Source: Pleodorina starrii (lineage: Eukaryota; Chlorophyta; Chlorophyceae; Chlamydomonadales; Volvocaceae). Taken from it: DNA of 64,000 nt. The notes under the pieces are model-generated. The model saw only the letters and a list, made by a program, of their open reading frames with translations, made no database searches and had not been told where the DNA came from. Positions 48,510-60,631 of the stretch are shown one piece after another. A program made the translations under genes and the position numbers. The DNA lies in contig BRXU01000016.1 of assembly GCA_030267565.1 (NCBI GenBank), forward strand, positions 126,501 through 190,500, given 5' to 3'. The first letter of the stretch is position 1. Each line of letters begins with the position of its first letter.

Positions 48510-51500
48510 GTTACGCTCTAGCTGGAAAGTGCCTCAGTCAGCTCCTTTCCAAACATGAACAAAGCGTCCTCAAAGCCTATTTGGGTTGATTCAAAATGAT
48601 TGAAATGATTGGTCTTTGCGTAGAGCAGCTCCTGCTAAAAGCCAACGTCGATGAGTAGGACCCGTGGAAGCAAAACCCGCGGAAGGGCCGGCAACCAGGC
48701 ACCTATTTTGCAGTATTATCAGCATTCGACATTCTAAAGTCTGTTTGCATGCATAACGTAGCCTGCAGTAGCCAACTTGCCGATAGTACTATATGATTAT
48801 CGCTGCAAATAAAGTAAGATGATTGCACGTCGTCAAACGCTCGAATCTTCGATTATAACAAGTTTACAATGAAGGGAAACCAAACGGCTTGCGGGCTTGG
48901 CATCGAAGTTGAAACCTGTACGACAACCGTGTCAATGCCAACTGAACACCTGGCCAGGGGGACAAGAGACCCCGGGCCGCAAGTACACCCTTACCCCAAA
49001 ACCCGCAGCCCGAACACAAAACGTTCTTACAGACCCGTGACGTGTCAACGCCAAGGTGCCCCTGCCTCAGCCACAACAAGGAGAAGAGTTACAAGATCCG
49101 CACCAAACCGCTGGTGTCCGTGAAAGCCCGCTGTGCCGTGGACAGTGAAGTAATTATGTAGGCGCGCTGTTGGGCAAGCTCGTCATCACCCCCAGGGACC
49201 GCTTGCGCGCGAGCCGGCCTGAGCTCGGCGTGCCCAGCGACCCAAACACTGGGGAGAAAGCTGGTCACAGCCAGAGGCGAGGCGCCTCGCAGAAAATGGG
49301 TCGCACAGCGGCAACACGCCCCCGGAAGCCAATCACGTCCTCGTCCTGTACTTTCAATCACAAATTTTCAGAAGTTCGCGAAGGCAAGAGTACCGTACAT
49401 ACCCAGTTCGCCCGCAGTTGCACCGCACCCCAAGTAAGCGTCGAGTACGCATGGCGCGCTTGCGGCCATTGGGCTCATGACCAACTTTCAGTTTCCAACA
49501 GCCCAGCCGAAATCACATCAGCATCTGTTGTGCAGGCCCCGAAGTAGAACGGCTCAGGGCACGTGTGAGCCACCCAAGCCGCTTACCGGTATCTCCAACC
49601 GGAGGGCTCCCCATCCGCGTTGTGTACGTGGCCGCAACACCCGTACAGCCGGTGGGTAATAAGAAAGGCCCGGGGCGAGGGAACGCATCGCAGTTACCGG
49701 TGGGGAAAATCACGTGGGTGACCCATTACCGTACCACGGCCATGTACGTCAAGACATACATGACCTTACCGGTCTTAGGGTCAAGTCGTAGCACTCTTCA
49801 ACTCAACAGCCAACAAAAGTGGCTGGCGAAAGTCCGACAGCAAAAAATGTCCCGCGGCCCTTTTGTGTGCTGGCCGCCTCCGCTGCAGTGCGCGGCCAGC
49901 CGGCCGGCTGGCTCTCCTCTTCCGAGGATGGTGTACGACCAAATGATGGCTGGCGGCCTCAACACCACGATTGCTGTTCTGGAGGCCCAATGCACGGCTT
50001 CTGGACAACCCGCAAGTTGTTTCAGAACCGCGAGAGCTGGTCGGCCCAGACACGGCACAATGTTGCCGTTCGTACGGAGCCAAAACGGCCGCTGCGGACA
50101 GCAACGCCACGCTACACAAACAGCGAGTCGTCGTCAACAACAAGTCCGTACTGAAGACCCGTTTCCACAGCAGCAGTACATTAGTATCAAAGCACTAGTA
50201 ACTGCCTTCCGACACTCCGAGCCCACTGTAAAACCACCACAAAAAACCAAAAGCCCACCTGCTGTTGCCGTTGGCAAAAAACCGCGACATGCGTGGTTGC
50301 AAAAGCCAGCCCTCGGGCGGCACGCTTGCCGTGCGAAAGTACCCGGCGCGACGGGGACGTGAAACCCATCCCTAAGTTCCCGAAATACGCGCGCCGCCAT
50401 CGCAGATCGCACCCAGTCTAGCGCGCCAGAACTTCCAATGCCGCCAGTGTCCAGTCTGAGCGACTACTCGGAATAGCTACTTACTATTCCGAGTAGGGTA
50501 CGCCAGCCCGGGGCACACATCACGCCCGCCGGAATTATCTGCTGTACGACCCGGCGGGCGGACATGCGCGCTGCAACGAAAACACCTGCCCAGAAATACG
50601 CGCGCAGCATGCCTCCGCCGAGCAAAGGCCCAACAAAGACCCGTACCGTACGGCACACGTCGTACCACGGCGGCAGGCGCCGCCGCGCAGCCTACGAGCC
50701 CCCCAAAAACAAACCCGAATCCAACTACGTGGCGTACACCCTTACCACCACATGCAATAGCAAGGAAATGAAGATAATATGGAAACAATCGAAAACGAGG
50801 CACATACGATAAGCTTTGCCGGCTGGCTAGCAAGGAACCAAATATACTGCTGATGCAACTCTCCTTGCGGGCCGGCGCCCGGCCTCTGATTCGAGCCGCC
50901 TTACGCGAGTGGGAGGGCTCGGCGGCGCCCGACTGAGGAGAGCAGCCAGCCGACCTTCCCGCGGCGGCCGCCCGCCACCATCCCAGCGTGCCGGCCCTGC
51001 TTGCCACAACCCGCGGACGCGTGGTGGACTCGTTACGAGGAGAGCACGGCAGGGATCGATCAGGGACGGGCACCCCGGCAGCCGACGATGCACAAATGAA
51101 GACGAAGACGCCAACGGGCCCGTCTTCCAGCCCCACACTTGGCAGCCCCCAGCCACTTTTCACCGATGCGTTAAGCCACCCGCAGGCGTCGCGCCACGGC
51201 GCAGTGTCGAGGCGAGGACTGCGCATGCGGTTGGCAAGCGTGGCAACCGCACCGGCGGGGGCGTTGGCTCGAGGAGGCCCGAAACCCGCGCACGCGGGTG
51301 TACATATCAGCCCTGCCACGACGCAGGGGGCGAAGGCAACAGAAGCGCAAGACATGGGGCAAGTGCCCAGTCGCGCGAACTTGACGACGGTAGCGAGCCA
51401 AGCCCCGGGTTGTCGGTTTCCAGCGGAGTCCGTGTCTTGCCGGCGGCTGCGGCCTGGGGAACGGGGGGGGCGGCGCAGATGACCCATCTTCCGCGGGCGT

Positions 51501-54500
51501 GGGGCTGGCTTGGCCCGATGGCAGTGGCTTGGCTTGGTCGGAAGGCGTGTCGACGCGGTGTCCGCGCGCGCCGGCGGCGGTGAGGACGGCAGTGGTGGCG
51601 GCGGCGGCGGCGCCGCCGCCGCCGCATGCGCGGCAGCAGCGCGGCGGCGACGGCGCGCGCCGGAAGCAGCGGGCCCTGCGAGCCTCCTGAGCTTGCAGCT
51701 GCGGCCCGCGCGCACGTCCTTGGGTGCAGCGGCGGCGGCGGCGGCGGCGCTGCGCTGTCCCTCCCTCTCGGCTGCTGTGCTAGTAATGCTGGCGGGTCGG
51801 CGAAACAGAAAGCAACTTTTGGACGAAAAGGCCGCAACGCGTTGAGGCTGTGCAGCCGCTGACTCCACCGAAGCGGCTTGGAAGCCGAAGATGCGTATCA
51901 AGCTTCGCCACATTATTGTTGGCTTCTCCGGTTCGATGGGCAAAGGCCACTGAGGGTGAAGGCTGCTGCGTTGCCGGATCTGGCAGCGGCGCAAGGCAAC
52001 ATGGGCAACGGACGGGATAATGAGCAGCGATGTAGGCGAAATTACGCCAGACACCAGGGCATAGGGTTAGGGATTAGGTGTCGAGAGCGACCGCAGCACG
52101 GTGGCCCCCATCACGCAGAGCGACGAGGAGGCAGGGGGAGACGCCGCTCATATGCGGGTCGCCCGCTGCTCAGTTCTGCTGTTGCTGCAGTACACTGCGC
52201 TTTCCCCATAGTTTACTTGCTCCAACCATTTTTTATATTTCATCCGCAGTTTTCACTTTCTTAAGAGCTTAACCCTTGGTGGTTGGTGCTGCCGACAGCG
52301 GTTAGAAGCGGTTGGTCCGGCAGTTACCTCTCACAGGACAATTCCGCTGGGGAGGTGGGCAGGTGGCGATGTCCCTTGTAAAATGTTCAGATCATGGTTG
52401 CCCATTCTTTCAGGTACTACGTCGGCGAGCGTGTGTTCGCAAGCTTAATCACCAACCGAGGAGGTCGACGTTCTGCTTATTCCTACGCACTGACCGTCCC
52501 TATGCCGTTTCTCAACAACCTGTGCTGTCCGGCGCCTGCGATTGTTTATGCTGGAAACCCGGCAAAATTTAGGGTCTAGACGGAGCTGACCAAGGTGAAC
52601 TGCGGCCGACTGTCAGAAAGGTTCTGCCTTCACACAGAACCCAGCATAACTGTGTCCTTGTACATATAATATGCAGCCGGCCAGTGACTTCGTACCTGGA
52701 ACTTAGCGAACGCCGGAGTGTTCAGATTGTCTCTTGTCGCTCACGGAACGCGAGGTGATTGTGGTTGTTGTAAACAACTGACTGTCACCTCAGGAAGCGT
52801 GAAGTTACGCTGCAGTGTGCAAAAAATCGGGAACCTCAGCTCCTCGAGTCGAGCAGCCGTCCATCGGGGATTTTAACCCCCTGAACACCCTCCTAGATGC
52901 AACCCACTTGTTCACTAGTCAAGCACTCTACTAGCAAGAATAAGTAAATGAAACTCCTCAAGTATGCAGCCACATCGCGAATTCCCAAGCATCTAAAGCA
53001 AAGGGATCTACATCGCCGTGGCATTCTTGCCCCCACCTACACTTAGGCGCACCACTGATCGGTTCCTCTCTCTGAGACCAAGACGTGCTTGGTCGTCGGA
53101 GCTGCGAGCAGCGGGCGAAGCGACCAGTCCGAGTCAGAGGTGCGCCCTTCCGATGGGAGAGGTAGGAATCTTCGTGATGATATAATAATTGTGATGATAT
53201 ACTAAGTGCAAAAGATAACGATGTCACAGTACCGATAGCGCACGAGCGTGTGAGACGATTTGGAAGCTGGGTTCAACTGCCAAAGAGGTCGAAAGCTTCC
53301 AAATGGGCCAACACGCAGGCATCAAGTGATGCTCGGTATCCTCACGTTGGTTTGGCAAGGGTCTCTGTCTTCGGAGAAGATTTTGAGGGCTGGTTCGGGC
53401 CGCTCTGGGCAGCTCCGTCCTCGTTGCCTTTGGTAGGAAAAGTATTTAGAACCATAGCTCAGCCCACAACTATACATCACAATGAACTTAAGTGTGCGGG
53501 CGCTGAATGAAAGCTTAAAAGGGAGGCGTTAATGTACGGCAACCAAGAACGTACGGCAACCATGGGCAAGCGCAGCGTGAAGTGTACTGTGTACAGGTGG
53601 AGTATCCGACAGGTACCCGCTTCTTGAGGATGTTCCATTAGGTGCCTTGACCACACTGTGGATTGGGCGACCTGATGCAGATGCAACGAACCCCGCGGAC
53701 GCTCGTTGAAGCTTACGTACGCGCGCATGTGTCGTTGCCGGTGTTGTCTTACTTAATTATGGCACTTCGGTGACGTTAAACCCATAGCAGAACGGCGCAT
53801 TTGCTCGCTGTGACCAGCTGTGACGCGCCGTCGTGACTTGACGGCAGCGTCTGCGGTCAATCACTATGCGGATGCACTTCTACCGTGATGCATGTCGCTG
53901 CGGGCCTCACAATAAACACCCTGCAAGGCGTCACCTTTCGGGGGCCCGAACAGGGTTGGACCGTGTTGGACGGTATGTCGCAGCAGCTGAACAAGCCATC
54001 ACGAGCCCACGGCGTCGCGAACTAACGGTGCAGCGAACTCCCTCATCAATCTCGCCTCCCCTAAACGTGGCGTGCGGCGGTAACAGCTTCGCCCTGCCTC
54101 CGGAAGCTGCGACCGCTCGTGGCCCTGGCAAAAGGTCAAAGCCCAAGGCCGGTCCGGAATGAATGTATTGCAGGCCACACGGTGTCGTACAACTGAAGAG
54201 GTATGCGGGACAATAAGGTCTGCAGTACAACAGACGTGTGGGACCTGGGAGCCCACTGCAATCAGCTCCACCTCCACCACCACCATACCAAGTTACCAAC
54301 CTCCCATATTGGCGCCTTGCGTGAGAGGGTACAAGTCCTGCTTGAATGTCGATACTGCGCCGGATGACGCCCACCCAGCCCCGGTTTGCCGCTTGGTCCA
54401 CGTAATGCCACGACAGACGGGGTCCTAAGACACCCGTACGGCAGTATGTCAGAGCGATATGGGATAGTACTGGCGAGCCCACGGAACATGGATGAAGCCG

Positions 54501-54650
54501 TTGTGGATGACAAGAGGAGGAAGTAAGGCCGAAAGCATCGCTTGGAGTAACGGCGGGCGAGGAGGTCACACCGTTTGGTTTAGCGGGCTACAGGAAGGCA
54601 CGGTACCGCTGAGATCAGCGGGGAGGGGGCGGACAAGTCGGTGTACAGGC

Positions 54651-54774
54651 GACAAGCGGGCAGGCAACAAGCAAGCAGGCAACAAGCATGCAGGCAACAA
54701 GCATGCAGGCAACAAGCATGCAGGCAACCAGCATGCAGGCAACAAGCATGCAGGCAACAAGCATGCAGGCAAGC
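54651..54774 (+). repeat. 15-bp minisatellite CAGGCAACAAGCATG
   Basis: About eight tandem copies with few substitutions (CAAG or CCAG variants). The unit contains GCATGC. Spacing is fully tandem with no spacers, so it is not a CRISPR array. Confidence 0.95.
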
Positions 54775-55679
54775 CTAATCAATTAAGCAGGCCTGTCGCA
54801 GCAAGACAATGTATACAGTACTGCTCAGGCAAGGTAGGCCGGCGAAGGTACCGTACGTCTCACGTCGACCCCGTTGACTGCCACGTACGCGACGCTGGTC
54901 GCTCGTGGTCGTGCCCTTACTCAAAAGAACTCACCTTAGGAGTGTCTGGCCAGAGAGAATGCACTCCAAAAAGGCCGAAGCTCACCGCGCGCGAAATAAT
55001 GGTATAAGTGACAATCGGTATGAGCGATGGAAGCTGGGCCCAGCTGGGCCCCAGGAACGAATCATGGTTCGTTAATTATCTCGCCAAGCCGCCACAGCCT
55101 TACAGGATTGAGGCGCCGTAGCACAATACCACTAAGCTTATGGTATGAATCCTTAGTCGGCAGTCAGCCAGAAGCAAGCAGTCGCCAACTTCGAGAATTT
55201 TCATGCGTATACCGGTCGTGCGGATGCGCTTGTCGGCGGGTACTCGTCTCGATGGGCAGGACTAGACGACGTCGCTATCGGACGCAGGCATTATTCGTCT
55301 GCAAAATATTTTGCACCTGACGACGGCAAGAAGCTACATGCGCGTGGTTTATGTTGGTTCCGCGGCTTCGTACACCTGCACGTAGGTCGTAGCTTCTCGC
55401 TCAACTCCCAACCAACTGGCAGGCCCGGGCCCGATCGACCGTGCACGAAGCAGCTCACACAAAATCATCGCGGATTCTAGATGCCTCCGGAGGCTTTGAA
55501 AGAGGATGCGATGGTTATTACAACTTATAAGGGTGGCCAGTCTCCACACCGATTGTCATCCGATCCGGAGCCCGACGATTCTACTCAGGATACGGTACGT
55601 CCAAACCTCACGTTCGCGAAGCTCCGTCGTTCTCTTCACCGCCTGACGCACGCAGTTCCCATAATATCACCAAAATTTT

Positions 55680-55718
55680 CATGATAAGTAAAATCAGCAC
55701 TGCTGACATTATCATGAA
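55680..55718. repeat. Compound stem-loop TCATGATAA...TTATCATGA
   Basis: Outer arms TCATGATAA and TTATCATGA enclose inner arms TCAGCA and TGCTGA. It is a short AT-rich structure in the gene-poor stretch. Confidence 0.6.
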
Positions 55719-56172
55719 GTTAACGGCGAGCCACCACACCGCAATCAAGTCTTAAGTTGGCATTACATTGGGAGGCATCGGGTTACCGTAGCTAGAGGAA
55801 GTCGCCCGCCCGCACTCTGAGATTTATTTCACGCCGAAAGGTTGTATGATTTTTCATACTGTTAAACATCTTCATGCTGTTAAACATCGGGAAGCTGATC
55901 GCAATCGGAAGCGCACTCTGTTTCATAGCTCTCCGCCGAGCTGCGTCGCTCGCTGCACACATGCATGCGTCCAATCGCTGCCACACCAGAACGGTAATGC
56001 TAAACTTTAATTTGGCGAAAATCCGTAACGTTTATTTTTGTTTGAAATTGCATGCTTGCTGTCTTGCTGTGGTTGAGTTGCCACACACAATTCTCTTTTA
56101 TTGTCAGTTACCTTTTATGATAACAGTGCCGCAAGACGAGACCGGATTCGGAAGGAGTCATCGATCGAGCCC

Positions 56173-56408
56173 TCCCTCGTTACAACTCAATGGACCTTTC
56201 TTGCGCAACCAGGCCACGCTTGTAACAAAAGTGTAGTGTCAACCTATACTCTCTTTTTACTAGCTCTACCAGTACCCACCCGCCGTAACATCCCTCGTTA
56301 CAACTCAATGGACCTTTCTTGCGCAACCAGGCCACGCTTGTAACAAAAGTGTAGTGTCAACCTATACTCTCTTTTTACTAGCTCTACCAGTACCCACCCG
56401 CCGTAACA
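56173..56408 (+). repeat. Two-copy 118-bp direct tandem repeat
   Basis: 56173-56290 and 56291-56408 are identical as far as I can read. They lie downstream of the small minus-strand duplicated-module gene, just beyond its presumed TGTAA (56532-56528). Confidence 0.92.
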
Positions 56409-56496
56409 TTGTCAGCTGCAGAAGCAACTCTTTCGCCACTCGTCAGCAGCCGTCCTCGCCAACTCCCATCCACAACAATATACCGCACACACACAC

Positions 56497-56529
56497 AAAC
56501 GTTTAGTTGCGAGCGCCAACTAAACGTTT
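56497..56529. repeat. Inverted repeat AAACGTTTAGTTG / CAACTAAACGTTT
   Basis: 13-bp perfect arms with a 7-base loop. It overlaps the minus-strand TGTAA, so it may lie at the 3' end of the small minus-strand gene. Confidence 0.75.
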
Positions 56530-56738
56530 ACAATCTGTTAAGCCGCCCCATGCAAGCCCGCTTCACTCGTCACCGCCAATGCCCGTGTAGAGTCCGCCAG
56601 CCTGCGCGCATTATGATACATACATGCAGAATGCTTTTCAAGGACAGCATTGATGCCCAAAAAAGAAAGTTGTCCGTTGTGGGAGTCCCAGTTCCTGGAG
56701 AAAAGGAATGGCTTACCCTCCGCCGGTCACGTTCATTT

Positions 56739-58593
56739 TCACTTCGTCGGTATTGCTTTGGATAGATCCGCCAACCCTTCGTTGCCTGCCATCTGCCCAT
56801 CACTTAGTACAACTTGCTTGCAACATTTGCAGCTCTGTAATTTGTATCTCTCCCGCCCTCTCCCTCCACGCACGCGCGCCTCCATTCGTTCCCTTTGCCA
56901 GGGCCGACTGCCACTGCACTCACCACCACCACCGGGGTAGGTTGCGCACCGGAGCGTCCATATCCCTCCCAACCTCCCTCAGTCCCTGCCTGCGTCCCTC
57001 CCACACCGCATCCCCTCCCCTCCTTTGGCTTGTTCGCATACACACTGCCCTCCCCCACTTCCCGCTGCCTCCCGCTGCCTCACTCACCTGGCCACCGACA
57101 GTTCCGCCGACCTGGATTCGCTGCATGGGCTCCAGATCGTCGAAGTTCTTGCCGAACTGCACGACATACCGTACAACAGGTGGGCAGGTGAACCGGCGGT
57201 GACTAGGCAGCAGGTTTGATTGACCGCGAGCGGGCGCGCGGTCAGCCGCAGGCAGGAGCAGGACGCCGGTACCGAAAATAGTATCAAACGAGTCAGGAGC
57301 GAAGATTCAAACAAAAAATTATTATGTATCCGTCGTCAAACCATCGTTCTTGTGATCGCTCGACCAGAGGTAAGACACTTGCTAGCGTGCCGCGTCGAAA
57401 CCTTAGATGGCCTTCATTCGCCTCCCGAGCAATGGCGTGCACGCAGCCCTCGACCACCCGAGCATTGCTAAGTCGGTAAAATACGTTGGTCGCTGCTGCC
57501 GGTGGCGACGCAATCGCACGCACCTTCTCCTGGGCCACTTGGTCGAGGTGGGCCTTGTGATCGCCGCCGCCCTCGTCCTGCCTGCGGTTACGGGAGTGGG
57601 AGTGGGAATCAGACAAGAGATTAACTACCAATTGGGGTCGGATGGCAGCAGGGGCATGGGGCGATGTGTGTGATGCATAATTCGGGGCAGGTCGCATATC
57701 TGATCTGGCCCTTCGCCGTGCACCGCCGCACTTCTCGGTGCCGTACCGCAACGGCGGGGGATGGGAGAAGCGGAAGAAAGAAACAAACTAACGAAACGAC
57801 AGAAGCGACAACGATCGATCGAGTAATAACGGCATAACGCGCGCTGCGCTCCAACTGTGATGCGGGATGCTGCCCTGTCTGCCTGGGGCCAAAAGCAGTG
57901 CACGCGCGCGCGCCCATCCAGCAGGAAAGAGGAATACCCACCCAGCCACCCACCCACCCTCCCCAACAACAATAGATATCAACCCACCCACCCACCGGGA
58001 GCGGCCGCCGATGGTTCCTCCGACCTGAATTCGCTGCATGGGCTCCAGCTCGTCGAACTTCTTGCCGAACTGCGAAAAGAAGTAAGCGGAGGCAATCAAG
58101 CATGAGGTTAATCGACGAAAGGTCATCTTAAGAGCTTTGTTTTACAGTGGCGGCTTGCTTGACGCGTCGCTCGCTTGCTATCGTTTGTGCGCGTGCGTAC
58201 GAGCGAATACGCGCGCTACTGTACGCCGGTCTCATCACGTCCACTTAATTACGTCAGCTATCTATCGCACTCATGATGATGAGCGCCACAGCATACGCTC
58301 TCCACGCTACGTTGCGCAACGCGAGATATATAAACGAGCCGAGCGTGCCAGGCAACGAACTTATTCGCCGGACTTCGTAACTCGAAACGAGGAGCCGTCG
58401 CTGTTATTAGATCGATCGGGCGCTGCTGCTGCTACTCGCTGCATGTCCTCGTTGCGCCCGACGCTCAGAGCAAGCAAGGCTCCGCGCGCACTTCGCTGCT
58501 TCTGCTTCTGCGCTGTTCCGCATCTATCCCACACACCTTCTCCTGCGCGACCTGGTCGCGGGTCTCCTGCACGTTGCTATCCTCGGTAGACAT
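56739..58593 (-). CDS. Small hydrophilic protein of two duplicated modules (LEA/KGG-like?)
   Basis: Five exons (58537-58593, 57996-58069, 57524-57581, 57088-57156, 56739-56792) close in phase to 103 residues. Exon 1 gives MSTEDSNVQETRDQVAQEK. Exon 2 gives FGKKFDELEPMQRIQVGGT plus IGG. Exon 3 ends HKAHLDQVAQEK, and exon 4 repeats FGKNFDDLEPMQRIQVGGT plus VGG. Exon 5 is a short tail (MAGNEGLADLSKAIPTK). The protein is therefore two tandem copies of a module encoded by an exon pair: VAQEK, then FGK-x-FD-x-LEPMQRIQVGGT-x-GG. It is charged, Gly-rich in the turn and free of hydrophobic segments. The VGGT-x-GG element recalls Em/LEA-5 and fungal conidiation KGG motifs, so a desiccation or stress role is conceivable but not shown. 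The last exon is less certain than the first four. It lies on the same strand as the gene upstream at 60632-62465. Confidence 0.65.
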
Positions 58594-60631
58594 GATGACG
58601 AAGACGAAGAGGACGAAGACGACGAAGACGACGATGTAGAGAGAGGGAAGCTGCTGCCTGAAGGCTGCGCGTGCGGGAGGGAAGCGAGCCGAGGAGGGAC
58701 GCGGCAGTCCTGACTGTGATGGAGGACTGGGACCAGCAAGGCAGCGCGGCTGCGGCACTCTGCGGCTTGCCAGCGTTGGGATTTTTCGTTCAGCGGGCAC
58801 ACCTTTTGTATGTGTTGCGAAGGGAGAGCACTGGATGGAGGGAAGGGGCTGCTGGCAGAATGCAAAGTTCGGATTTGTGAGAGAACTGATTTGTCTTTGG
58901 AGGTATATAACTTCGGAGGACCTGTGTGCGGCAGTTTATATGTGGTGTGTTCGGTGGCCTCGATGCAGGGGGGGCCGGCGCGAGTGACGGGTCGATGAGG
59001 TCACATCCGGATCTGGATCTGGAATCGGGAAAACTAATGAGTAATGGTGGCGTCATCGCAAATCTCTCACGCACTCGTCGGTCCCCGCGACGCAGTCGTC
59101 GCAGCTGCTGTTCCTGTTGGCCTGAAAATAACAGGTTTCTTTTCAGCTGTGAACTTTTAATGATGCGGGTGCGACACGGTGCGATGGAAAATGGTTATAC
59201 AACTTTCTCTTTTACAAATTGGTTGCACGCAAATGGCTGAATGAGATGAGGGAGGGCCGATCGCTCGATGCGGTGTCACCGCTAGCCGCTAGCTCACCGC
59301 CGACCGACCCGCGGGTCGCACGCAGCGACAGATCTATCGACACGCCAATTATCGACAGGCACAGCGCAACGCAAGACAACAGCAGGTAGGTGTTGGTTAG
59401 CAAACCAGACGACGACAGCTCCACGCACCTCTTATCCTCATCCTCACGCGCAATGCAAATGGGGTGTTCGTACGTGCACGCACACAGTTCGTGGCCATCG
59501 ACCAAAAGTAGGTATAAGCTCAACTCCCCCGATTACATATGCTTCTAATCCACAACTCTTATGCTGCCGTCTCTCGCGCCAGCTGCCGCTCTTGTCGGCC
59601 GCGCCCCTCCGCTGCCTGCTGGGCAAGTTTCCATGCACCGCCCCGCCCCGCCCCCTAGCTAACATACAAAAGGAGCGGGCCCCTCCCTCCGCGCGCGCCG
59701 CAGGCCAGTTTCGCGGCCCAGAATCTAAGTTCAGTCGCCGCGTGCGTGGCTGATGAGCGGCGTCATGCATATATCATGCTCGGACGACGACGGGGATGGA
59801 AAAGCCCCATTGATATGCATGCCACCGGCGGTGGCTGGTGAGAATGGCGTGATTTCGTGGTTTCGGGGCTCGAGACGCCCCTCAACTACCGGTAACCCGA
59901 GTGTATGTAGTCGTCCTACCTGCAAGGCGGGGCATGCGGACGACGGATGCTGGGCGCCGAATTCAATCGACGCGTCCCGGAAAGCAAGCCGGAATAATGG
60001 GCCACATACACCGCCACACGCAACACCCCCACACCCCCACACGTACGCTAGCTCCTACGTGCGATGCTCATCTATCAACTTGCTGCCCCGCCTTCCCTTA
60101 TTCCCTCCATCGAACCCAAAACGTGCAGCAGCATTCGCCCTCGCCGCCGCCAAAAACCCCTCCGTCAGCGCCGCTGTCATCCTTCTTCCCTCCCTTCCTC
60201 CGTCCTTCCTCGCTCTTCTATCTTCCTCTCCCGCCTGTTTGCTTTCGTTGTTCCGCTTCGTTCTCACACACTTGACTTTATTGCGCGTTGTCGCCAAAGC
60301 CGCCGGCACCGCGGGCGGTGTGGGTGTGGCCGTGAGGAGAGACGGTCTGCACGCAGTGAGGCGGGGCGGGGTGTCATCGGGGTCGAAGGGCCGGGGCCGG
60401 AGGCAGGGGTGAGAGCCTTCGCAATCTTTTTCGCACGTTCGTCCACAGCAGCAGAAAATAACAACACGACGTGCCCCATCCAGAATCCAAAAAACACCCC
60501 CTACCTCTCCTGACTACTCGCCGGTCAGATAGGACAGCGAACGACTGCCACACGTACGACTCCCCCTCCAACGCACACCCTCACCTCACCCCACCTCACA
60601 AAACAAAACGAGCGAGCGCTGTCGTACACAC
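58594..60631. other. Upstream region of the small gene and unresolved 3' part of its neighbour
   Basis: A GACGAAGA-type trinucleotide-like run lies at 58597-58640, next to the small gene's start. Minus-strand 59212-59490 has one striking hydrophobic segment, followed by a stop that overlaps a TGTAA; it may be a terminal exon (listed separately). Another open segment at 60264-60440 (minus) includes DERAKKIAKAL. I cannot connect these to the neighbouring exons with confidence. Confidence 0.4.
59212..59490 (-). CDS. Possible terminal exon with a transmembrane segment
   Basis: The minus-strand frame contains LLTNTYLLLSCVALCLSIIG, a convincing 20-residue hydrophobic helix, after a Cys-containing stretch and before a stop at 59212-59214 whose TAA forms part of TGTAA. 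It has no in-frame ATG, so it would have to be a 3' exon, perhaps of the gene at 60632-62465. The join could not be demonstrated. It contains one GACCC-GC-GGGTC palindrome (59306-59317). Confidence 0.25.
   Translation of the reverse strand, partial: ELCACTYEHPICIAREDEDKRCVELSSSGLLTNTYLLLSCVALCLSIIGVSIDLSLRATRGSVGGELAASGDTASSDRPSLISFSHLRATNL

Larger units (their letters stand above)
48510..56738. other. Gene-poor stretch of lower GC
   Basis: No gene I can support in about 8 kb. Scattered protein-like bits, such as 55481-55597 with a GTACGT donor or the N-terminus of a long minus ORF at 51913, have no partner exons. The stretch holds the minisatellite at 54651-54774, the 118-bp tandem repeat at 56173-56408, a stem-loop at 55680-55718 and a short palindrome at 56497-56529. 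It may be decayed repeats or an unexpressed spacer. Confidence 0.5.

Noticed and set aside
49565..50362. 265-codon plus-strand ORF
   Set aside because: GTG start, no motif, no splice context and composition like the surrounding noncoding sequence.
50477..52054. 525-codon minus-strand ORF, with ATG at 51913 and an Arg/Ser-rich start
   Set aside because: It opens with GTG, most of its length is Ala/Arg/Pro low complexity in a GC-rich patch, it has no domain, and competing ORFs lie on the other strand. The presequence-like first 40 residues are noted but not enough.
52060..52082. AGGGTTAGGGATTAG-like string suggesting a telomere
   Set aside because: Only two imperfect units, in the interior of the window.
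54651..54774. Regular repeat that might look like a CRISPR array
   Set aside because: Units are directly tandem with no unique spacers, no cas genes are present and the genome is eukaryotic.
48510..56738. Idea that the lower-GC stretch is an endogenous giant-virus insertion
   Set aside because: No capsid, polymerase, packaging ATPase or other viral hallmark frame is visible, so there is nothing to support it.
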